A DNA stretch of 64,000 bases from assembly GCF_047511655.1 (NCBI RefSeq), contig NC_133400.1, positions 7,026,001-7,090,000 of the forward strand, given 5' to 3'. The position numbers and the translations under genes were made by a program. Below the pieces are notes generated by a model that had not been told where the DNA came from, did not search any database, and was given only the letters and a program-made list of their open reading frames with translations. This document shows, piece after piece, positions 55,641 to 64,000 of the stretch (within the stretch, counting starts at the first letter, position 1; the number at the start of each line of letters is the position of its first letter). The DNA is from Castor canadensis. Lineage: Eukaryota > Chordata > Mammalia > Rodentia > Castoridae.

Positions 55641-57183
55641 GGAGGAGATTCCAAGATGGCAGCTAGAGGGAGGAAGCAGAAAGCGAGCCTCCTATAGTGA
55701 GATCTTGGAGAGACTCTGGAGACACACCTTGCAGGCAAAACCACTGAGAAGAGGCAAAACTTTGATCCCTCCACACATCCAGCTGGCGCAGAGAATCTCC
55801 ACTTCATGTTAAATGGAGAAACCAGGAGGGCCCCCGGGCCACCAGTCGCCCGCACCCAGACGGCTCAGGAAGATGTGGACAAGGTGAGCTTAGCGGTACC
55901 ACGGTACTCCCGCAGACAACCCTGGGCCAGAGCAGCATAGCCCCCTGGACAGACTGACCTCCACCCGGGGAAAAAAGAGAAACTGAGTAATAAACAATAA
56001 GAACAATAAAGACACGTGGGAAAGAGGGTGGGGTGCAGTGAGTGCTGAAGAGGGGGGAAGGGAATCTTTCCCAGAACTGTAAATAAACAAGCTGGGCTGG
56101 GCCAGAGAGGCTCCGGTGGGAGCAGGGACATGCGCCCAGCAACCAGGAGTGGGAAAGCTTGTGAGAGTGGCGGAGGGAGGAAAACTCCACAGGAGAGGGG
56201 GGAAGACCCACTTCCCATGTGAGCTGTAAACAAACATGCAGGCCTGAGAAAGCAGGTGCAGTGTCACCTTTCCCAGTGTGCTTGAAAGTGGAAAGCTTGT
56301 AGCAGAGGCTCCCGCATAGGAGAACTCTGAGTAAACGAAGCCTGCAGGTCCAGGTGAGTGTTAAGCTCACCCCAGAGATCTGCATAAGTAATGCCTCCAG
56401 CAACAGCAGGCTGACAGCAGCGGGCAGGCAAGCCACAGCTGCAGATACCATTCTCAGAACTGTCTCCAGACTCTTCTCTCTCCCTACCTTTGATGACAAA
56501 ACAACCGAACTACACCTGCATGCTGAAAAACTTACTGAAACTTTATTGCATTTGAACTTGGGACAATTTGTGGGGGTTTTTTTTTGTGTGCAGTTTTGTT
56601 TTACTTTATGTGTCCCCTTTGATGAGACAACTACAGAACAACATCTGAGGCACCATCTCCAGAATTGGGGACTGAGACAGACACCAAAATTATTAAGACT
56701 GAAACTTCAATGCATTTGAACTTGGAGGGTTTTATTTTTTAATTTTCTATTTTTCATTTTGTTTTATTATATATATATATATATTTCTTTCATGTACTTA
56801 CTTTTTATTTTTATTCTTATCTTTATTCTTTTTATTTTTTATTTTCAATCCTCTCTCTGTCTCACTAATGCCTGTTCAACTTACTGTCGATTAGTATGCC
56901 AGCGCTCCCTGTTTATACCATTGAAACTTTTTGTTTGAGTCCTTGTTTTGTTTATTCCTACTTGTCTGTGTATTTGTTTTCCCCTTTTCTTTAACTTCTT
57001 GCTTTCCATCTCATCTCACCCTTCCATTCTAAATATTACCATTGTTATTATTACAAGCTAGAAAATACTTAATTGCACAAAGTACAGGGACAGTAACAAC
57101 ACCAAGGACAATGACGGGAAGATAGAAAAAACAGGGAAACCAGTTTCCCCACAGCAAAAAAATAGTACAGTAACCAGAGGGAA
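55641..57183 (+). promoter_or_regulatory. L1 copy B 5' UTR / internal promoter region
   Basis: About 1.5 kb; the first 850 bases are GC-richer than the surroundings. ccaagatggc at 55651-55660 matches the YY1-type site found at about +12 in other mammalian L1 promoters. An imperfect direct duplication is seen between about 56480-56590 and 56615-56745 (shared 'atgcatttgaacttgg'-type text). The distal part is A/T-rich, with a (TA)n run at 56768-56785. The minus strand is open for 231 codons at 55804-56499. Confidence 0.85.
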
Positions 57184-58344
57184 ATGAAGAAAACAGATAC
57201 TAAGATTCAGACTCAAACAAAATGAAGATAAACTATGCCAAAGAACCCAATGAAGCCCACAAGAATAATCTAAAAGAAGAAATACTACAGGTACTCAATG
57301 AGAATTTTATAGAGATGATACTGGATAGGGTCAACCAAAATGTACAGGAGACACTCAAGAAAATCCAAGACAACAAAAATAGAGAATTTGAAAAAGCAAA
57401 AGAAGAAATAAAGGAAACCATAGAAGCACTGTATAACACCAAAGTGAAACAGAGAACATGATTAATAAAGAGATAAGTGAACTCAGGACAAAAATAGACA
57501 ACATTAAAGAGGAAATGACCCAGGATATGGAAAACCTCAAAAAAAGAATGAAACAGAACTGCAAAACAAAATGGAAGGTCAATCCACCAGAATAGAACAA
57601 ACAGAAGACAGAATCTCAGAACTTGAAGATGAAATGGTAATTAAAGGAAAAACCAAAGAACTATTAATTAAACAACTCAAGACCTGTGGAAAAAAAATGC
57701 AAGAACTCACCAACTCCATCAAAAAACCAAACTTGAGAATCATGGGCATCGAAGAAGGAGAAGCGGTGCAAGCGAAGGGAATGTGTAATATATTCAACAA
57801 AATAATAATGGAAATTTTCCCAAATCTAGAGAAAGATATTCCCATACAGATGCAGGAGGCCTACAGGAAACCAAACAGACCAGATCAAAATAGAAATACC
57901 CCGTGGCATATCATCATTAAAATAACAAGTTCAGAAACTAGGGAAAGAATATTGAAGGCTGTAAGATAGAAAAAACAAGTAACATACAAAGGTAAACCCA
58001 TCAAAATCACAGCAGACTTTTCAACAGAAACATTAAAAGCAAGAAGAGCATGGGGTGAGATCTTCCGGGCACTGAATGAAAATAACTTCAACCCAAGGAT
58101 ACTCTACCCAGCAAAACTATCACTCAAAATAGATGGAGCAATAAAAGTCTTCCATGATAAGCAGAAACTAAAACAATACGTGACCACAAAGCCACCACTA
58201 CAAAAGATTCTTCAAGGGATTCTGCACACAGAAAATGAAACCCGACTTAACCATGAAAAGACAGGCAGCACCAAACCACAGGAAAAGAAAAAGCAAGAAA
58301 GTAGAGAGCAACCTCAACTTAGGTACACACAATCAAACCTTTAA
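57184..58344 (+). pseudogene. L1 ORF1 (RNA-binding chaperone), broken
   Basis: ORF1 protein normally coats L1 RNA as a trimer. The start is uncertain: the ATG at 57184 gives a 13-codon frame, while the ATG at 57222 opens 79 codons that form a Leu/Lys/Glu-rich coiled-coil (EEILQVLNENFIEMILDRVN). A frameshift near 57455 and a second near 57555 precede the next open part, 57571-57969, with the RRM-like segment (LRIMGIEEGE to ILKAVR). A TAG at 57967-57969 interrupts; the frame then continues through the C-terminal domain (KGKPIKITADFS, RRAWGEIF, LYPAKLSLKIDG) to TAA 58342-58344. Non-functional. Confidence 0.9.
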
Positions 58345-58361
58345 ACAACTAAGACAGCTAA

Positions 58362-61300
58362 ATGACAGGAATTACCACATACCTATCAGTCCTAACACTT
58401 AATGTTAACGGACTTAATTCACCCATCAAAGGGCACCGCTTGACAAAATGGATTAAAAAGGAAGATCCAACAATTTGTTGCTCACAGGAGACCCAACTCA
58501 CCGACAGAAATGAGCATAGGCTAAGGATGAAAGGCTGGAAGAAGATTTACCAGGCCAATGGCCCCCCAAAACAGGCAGGAGTAGCAATACTTATCTCTGA
58601 CAAAGTAGACCTCAAACCTACATTGATCAAATGAGATAAAGAAGGACATTCCATACTAATAAAAGGGGAAATAGACCAAAAGGAAATAATAATCATCAAC
58701 CTGTATGCACCCAATGTCAACGCACCCAATTTCATCAAACATACCCTGAAAGACCTAAAAGCATATATTAACGCCAACACAGTGGTTGTGGGAGACTTTA
58801 GCACCCCATTCTCATCAATAGATAGGTCATCCAAACAAAAAATCAATAAAGAAATCCAGGATCTAAAATATACAATGGATCAAATGACTTAGTTGATGTC
58901 TACAGAACATTTCATCCAACTTCTACACAATATACATTCTTCTCAGCAGCCCATGGAACCTTCTCCAAAATAGATCATATCCTAGGGCACAAAGCAAGGC
59001 TCAGCAAATATAAGAAAATAAAAATTATACCATGCATACTATCTGATCACAATGCAGTAAAAGTAGAACTCAACAATGAAAGTAAAGACAAAAAAACATG
59101 CAAACAGCTGGAAACTAAATAACTCATTATTTAATGAACAATGGATCATCGATGAAATAAAAGAGGAAATTAAAAAGTTCCTGGAAGTCAATGAAAATGA
59201 AAACACAACCTACCGGAACCTATGGGACACAGCAAAGGCAGTCCTGAGAGGAAAGTTTATAGCCATGAGTGAATATATTAAAAAGACTGAAAGATCCCAA
59301 ATCAATGACCTAATGATACATCTCAAACTCCTAGAAAAACAAGAACAAGCAAATCCCAAAACAAATAGAAGGAGAGAAATAATAAAAATAAGAGCTGAAA
59401 TCAACGAAATAGAAACCAAAAAAACCATACAAAGAATTAATGAAACAAAAAGTTGGTTCTTTGAAAAAATAAACAAGATCGATAGACCCCTGGCAAACCT
59501 GACTAAAATGAGGAGAGAAAAAACCCAAATTAGTAGAATCAGGAATGCAAAAGGGGAGATAACAACAAATACCATGGAAGTCCAGGAAATCATCAGAGAC
59601 TACTTTGAGAACCTATATTCAAATAAATTTGAAAATCTAAAAGAAATGGACAGATTTCTAGATACATATGATCATCCAAAACTGAACCAAGAGGAAATTA
59701 ATCACCTGAATAGATCTATAACACAAAATGAAATTGAAGCAGCAATTAAGAGTCTCCCCAAAAAGTCCAGGACCTGATGGATTCTCTGCTGAATTCTATC
59801 AGACCTTTAAGAAGAACTAGTACCAATCCTCCTTAAACTGTTCCATGAAATAGAAAGGGAAGGAATACTGCCTAACACATTTTATGAAGCCAGTATTACA
59901 CTTATTCCCAAATCAGGCAAAGACACCTCCAAAAAGGAGAAATATAAGCCAATCTCCTTACTGAACATTGATGCAAAAATCCTCAACAAAATAATGGCAA
60001 ACCGAATTCAACAACACATCAAAAAGATGATTCACCATGACCAAGTAGGCTTAATCCCAGGAATGCAGGGGTGTTCAACATACAAAAATCAATAAATGTA
60101 ATAAACCACATTAACAGAAGCAAAGACAAAACCACTTGATCATCTCAATAGATGCAGAAAAAGCCTTTGATAAGATCCAACACCATTTCATGATAAAAGC
60201 TCTAAGAAAACTAGGAATAGAAGGAAAGTACTTCAACATTATAAAAGCTATATATGACAAACCTACAGCCAGCATTTTACTTAATGGAGAAAAACTGAAA
60301 GCATTCCCTTTAAAACCAGGAACTAGACAAGGATGCCCACTAGCTCCACTCCTATTCAACATAGTACTGGAATTCCTAGCCAGAGCAATTAGGCAAGAAG
60401 GAATAAAAGGAATACAAATAGGTAAAGAAACTGTCAAAATATCCCTATTTGCAGATGACATGATCCTATACCTTAAAGACCCAAAAAAACTCTACTCAGA
60501 AGCTTCTAGACATCATCAATAGCTACAGCAAGGTAGCAGGATATAAAATCAACATAGAAAAATCATTAACATTTCTATACACTAAAAATGAACAAACTGA
60601 GAAAGAATATATGAAAACAATTCCATTTACAATAGCCTCAAAAAAAATCAAATACCTAGGTGTAAACCTAACAAAAGATGTGAAAGACCTCTACAAGGAA
60701 AACTAATCTTCTGAAGAAAGAGATTGAGGAAGACTATAGAAAGTGGAGAGATCTCCCATGCTCATGGATTGATAGAATCAACATAGTAAAAATGTCAATA
60801 CTCCCAAAAGTAATCTACATCTTTAATGCAATTCCCACCAAAATTCCAATGACATTCATTAAAGAGATTGAAAAAGCTACCGTTAAATTTATATGGAAAC
60901 ACAAGAGGCCACGAATAGCCAAGGCAATACTCAGTCAAAAGAACAATGCAGGAGGTATCACAATACCTAACTTCAAACTATATTACAAAGCAATAACGAT
61001 AAAAACAGCATGGTACTGGCACAAAAACAGACATGAAGACCAGTGGAACAGAATAGAGGACCCGGATATGAAGCCACACAACTATAACCAACTTGTCTTT
61101 GACAAAGGAGCTAAAAGTATATGATGGAGAAATAGCAGCCTCTTCAACAAAAACTGCTGGGAAAATTGGTTAGCAGTCTGCAAAAAACTGAAACTAGATC
61201 CATGTATATCACCCTATACCAAGATTAACTCAAAATGGATCAAGGATCTTAATATCAGACCACAAACTCTAAAGTCGATACAGGAAAGAGAGGAAATAGT

Positions 61301-62173
61301 CTGGAGTTAGTAGGTATAGGTAAGAACTTTCTCAACAAAACCCCAGCAGCACAGCAACTAAGAGATAGCATAGATAAATGGGACCTTATAAAACTAAAAA
61401 GCTTCTGTTCATCAAAAGAAATGTTCTCTAAACTGAAGAGAACACCCACAGAGTGGGAGAAAATATTTTCTAGCTACACATCAGACAAAGGACTGATAAC
61501 CAGAATATATAGGGAACTTAAAAAACTAAATTCTCCCAAAACTAATGAACCAATAAGGAAATGGGCAAGTGAACTAAACAGAACTTTCTCAAAAGAAGAA
61601 ATTCAAATGGCCAAAAATCACATGAAAAAATGCTCACCATCTCTAGCAATAAAGGAAATGCAAATTAAAACCACGCTAAGATTCCACCTCACCCCTGTTA
61701 GAATAGCCATCATCAGCAACACCACCAACAACAGGTGTTGGCGAGGATGCAGGGGAAAAAGGAACCCTCTTACACTGTTGGTGGGAATGTAAACTAGTAC
61801 AACCACTCTGGAAAAAAATTTGAGGCTACTTAAAAAGCTAAACATTGATCTACCGTTTGATCCAGCAATACCACTCTTGGGGATATACCCAAAAGACTGT
61901 GACACAGGTTACTCCAGAGGCACCTGCACACCCATGTTTATTGTGGCACTATTCACAATAGCCAAGTTATGAAAACAGCCAAGATGCCCCACCACTGACG
62001 AATGAATTAAGAAAATGTGGTATCTATACACAATGAAATTTTATGCAGCCATGAAGAACGAAATGTTATCATTCGCTGGTAAATGGATGGAATTGGAGAA
62101 CATCATTCTGAACAAGGTTAGCCTGGTCCAAAAGACCAAAAATCGTATGTTCTCCCTCATATGTGGGCATTAG
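58362..62173 (+). pseudogene. L1 ORF2 (endonuclease-reverse transcriptase), broken
   Basis: Starts with MTGITTYLSVLTLNVNG 17 bases after the ORF1 stop. TGA 58632-58634 ends the first part, at the same codon as in copy A. The endonuclease has GDFSTP where copy A has DFNTP, so a conserved Asn is Ser. A 1-bp loss near 58886 and a 1-bp gain in an A-run near 59092 shift the frame. The linker is open at 59076-59777. A 4-bp loss near 59764 and further indels break the RT start. The RT core is open at 60136-60522 with FADD at 60448-60459, then 60792-61124, ending in TGA 61122-61124, again shared with copy A. The C-terminal part (61421-61792) keeps CWRGC. Private TGG-to-TGA changes follow near 61972 and 62004. 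Confidence 0.93.
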
Positions 62174-62662
62174 ATCAAGAGCAAACATAACAAGGGGATT
62201 GGACTTTGAGCATGTGATAAAAGCGAGAGCACACAAGGGAGGGGTGAGGATAGGTAAGACACCTAAAAAATTAGCTAGCATTTGTTGCCCTTAATGCAGA
62301 GAAACTAAAGCAGATACCTTAAAAGCAACTGAGGCCAATAGGAAAAGGGGACCAGGAACTAGAGAAAAGGTTAGATCAAAAAGAATTAACCTAGAATTTA
62401 ACACACATGGACAGGAAATTAATGTAAGTCAACTCCCTGTGTATCTATCCTTATCTCAACCAGCAAAAACTCTTGTTCCTTCCTATTATTGCTGATACTC
62501 TCTCTTCAACAAAATTAGAAATAAGGGCAAAATAGTTTCTGCTGGGTATTGAGAGGGTGGGGGGGGAGAGGGAGGGGGCAGAGTGGGTGGTTAAGGAAGG
62601 GGGTGGGGGCAGGGGGGAGAAATGACCCAAGCCTTGTATGTACATTTGATTAATAAATCAAT

Positions 62663-63102
62663 AAAAAAAAAAGAAATTCTTCCTTTGACAAAGATGTGTT
62701 CTGTTCACTTGCCCAATTCTTCACTGGGTAATTGACTCTCTGACAGTTTAGTTTTTTGAGCTCCCTGTAAATTCTGGTTATTAATCTCTCGTGAGCTGAA
62801 TAGGTGACAAAGATTTTCTTCCATTCTTTGGGCTCCCTCTTCAGTCTGCTGAGCATTCCCTTTTTAGTTTCATGTAACACTATTTCTCAATCCTTTCTCT
62901 CAATAGCTGATCCATTGGAATTCTATTTAAGCATTAAGGTTTGTATTAATCATTGAAAACCAGACAGGAATAAAAGAGAATGATGGAGAAGATGAATTCA
63001 ATTATTATATGTTGTAAGAACTTTGGTAGATGTCATAATGTATCCTTAGCATAATAATAAAAAACTAAATTAAAGAAAAACCAAAAAAAAAAAAAAAGAA
63101 AT
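62663..63102 (+). mobile_element. Twin-primed L1 inserted in copy B's A-tail
   Basis: After copy B's A10 tail comes gaaat, then 405 bases (62678-63082), then an A15 run and gaaat again. The insert has an inverted ORF2 C-terminal piece (62678 to about 62937; minus-strand [19 protein letters not shown]) followed by a sense L1 3' end (about 62938-63082; 'gtaagaactttggtagatgt', PAS AATAAA at 63056-63061). The shared 15 bases (A10 plus gaaat) at 62663-62677 and 63088-63102 serve as its target-site duplication. The alternative is a 3' transduction carried by copy B. Confidence 0.75.
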
Positions 63103-63111
63103 GAATATAGA
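63097..63111. repeat. Target-site duplication of L1 copy B, right
   Basis: agaaatgaatataga, identical to 55626-55640. Confidence 0.95.
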
Positions 63112-63865
63112 TACTTCTCCTTGCTTTTGGGACCTGTTTGCTTGAAAAGTCCTTTTCCATACTTACTCTAAGCCAATGTTTTTCTTTGCCAGTGAGGTAT
63201 ACTTCTGGTAGGCAACAAGTGATCAGTTCTTGTTTTTTAATCCAACCTGTCCATCTATGTCATATGTATTTCCTGTCATTTGTTGTTTCTGTGATGCTTG
63301 CTTCTTTTCTAATCCTCATTTGCTTATCAATTTGTCTACTGGGATTTATTCTTTCCTTATTTTCCTGGTTGCATTTATCTTCCCCCTTCTAGATATAAGA
63401 TTATTTTAAGTATCTTCTGCAGTGCTGGTTTAGTGGTCATGAATTCCTTAAGTTTTTGTTTATTCTGGAAGGTTTTTATTTCTCCTTCAACTATGAAGAA
63501 CAGCATTGCTGGATTTAGTAATCTAGGTTGACAGCTCTTTCAGGGCTTGAAATACATCATTCCATGCTCTAATTGCTTTTAGAGTTTTTGTTGAGAAATC
63601 TGCAGTTTTTCTGATGGGTTTGATTTTATATGTGACTTCTCACTTCTCTCTTGAAGCTTTCAATTTTCTTTCCTTGTTCTACATATTTAGTGTTTTAACT
63701 ATAATATGTCTGGGGAAGTTTTTTTTTATCTTGTCTGTTTGGTATCCTAAAAGTTTCCTGTAGTTGGATAATCCACTCTTTCTCAAGACTGAGGATTTTT
63801 CTGCTGTTATTTTATTGAATATGTTTTCTCTGTTTTTAGCCTGTACCTCTTCTCCTTCTTTTACC
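63103..63865 (-). mobile_element. Old antisense L1 copy E, endonuclease start and ORF1 part
   Basis: Continues copy E after the copy B insertion: the first part matches the N-terminal endonuclease region in reverse. From about 63340 it resembles inverted L1 ORF1, for example 'gctggtttagtggtcatgaa' and 'ttctccttcaactatgaaga'. Copy E was therefore long, reaching at least into ORF1. Confidence 0.7.
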
Positions 63866-63935
63866 CATGAGCCTCCTTCCCCCTGATTCCTGAATAGCTG
63901 CTATTATAGGTGTGTGCCAACTTGCCCAGCTGTAA
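63866..63935 (-). repeat. B1-like SINE fragment
   Basis: 'gaatagctgctattataggt' and 'gtgtgccaacttgcccagct' are an inverted B1 head. Confidence 0.6.
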
Positions 63936-64000
63936 ATGGTTTTCCTTTATTAAAAAATCATGTATGTCTTTTTTATATAGTCATCCTTAATATCTATATA

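Larger units (their letters stand above)
55641..62672 (+). mobile_element. Full-length L1 copy B (degenerate)
   Basis: A 7-kb LINE-1 with all parts: 5' UTR (55641-57183), ORF1 (57184-58344), a 17-base spacer, ORF2 (58362-62173), a 3' UTR with a G-rich tract (62553-62620) and an A-tail (62663-62672). It starts 'ggaggagattccaagatggc', the kind of start seen in intact mammalian L1s, and has a perfect 15-bp target-site duplication. It lies in opposite orientation inside the endonuclease region of old copy E. Both ORFs carry stops and frameshifts, so the element cannot move by itself. Confidence 0.95.

Noticed and set aside
62673-63096. 3' transduction carried by L1 copy B
   Set aside because: Considered first, but gaaat after both A-runs and the inverted-plus-sense L1 structure fit a second, nested insertion better. 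It is kept as the alternative in the findings.
1-64000. CRISPR arrays, operons, phage or bacterial systems
   Set aside because: No regularly spaced repeats, dense ORF clusters or ribosome-binding sites; the repeats identify the DNA as mammalian.

Overview
This window is mammalian nuclear DNA, almost certainly from a rodent. It is intergenic or deep intronic sequence in which I find no convincing host gene. The rodent call rests on the repeats: 7SL-derived B1-like units, tRNA-like ID units, and many B1+ID composite SINEs, together with a rodent-type L1 family whose 3' UTR has a long G-rich tract. From the composite SINEs and that L1 3' end I infer a beaver-like (Castor, Castorimorpha) genome, but this is inference, not proof.

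Layout. 1-3.5 kb: mostly unique DNA with a 290-bp pyrimidine tract, one composite SINE and a 30-bp L1 tip insertion. 3.5-8.05 kb: L1 copy A (+), 5'-truncated, with a broken ORF2. 8-23 kb: unique DNA mixed with SINEs, MIR, L2 and LTR relics, a twin-primed L1 (11.66-12.37 kb) and a strong hairpin (17.73-17.80 kb). 24-29.4 kb: old antisense L1 material. 29.4-45.6 kb: unique DNA with dense composite SINEs, including trimers and one tetramer, DNA-transposon relics and a possible coding exon on the minus strand at 42.7-42.9 kb. 45.6-52 kb: a short antisense L1 with perfect target-site duplications, then L2, MIR and LTR relics. 52-64 kb: an old antisense L1 (copy E) that received three later L1 insertions. 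The largest is the full-length but dead L1 copy B (55.64-62.67 kb), whose own tail was then hit by another twin-primed L1.

The sequence is best read as a layered record of retrotransposition. The most informative point is that the two youngest L1s (A and B) share two in-frame TGA codons in ORF2, at sites where older copies in this same window keep sense codons. This suggests that both came from a source already unable to make full-length ORF2 protein and therefore helped in trans, unless the same CpG-type mutation occurred twice at both sites. I found no CRISPR array, operon, rRNA gene or functional tRNA gene, and no convincing new multi-gene system.
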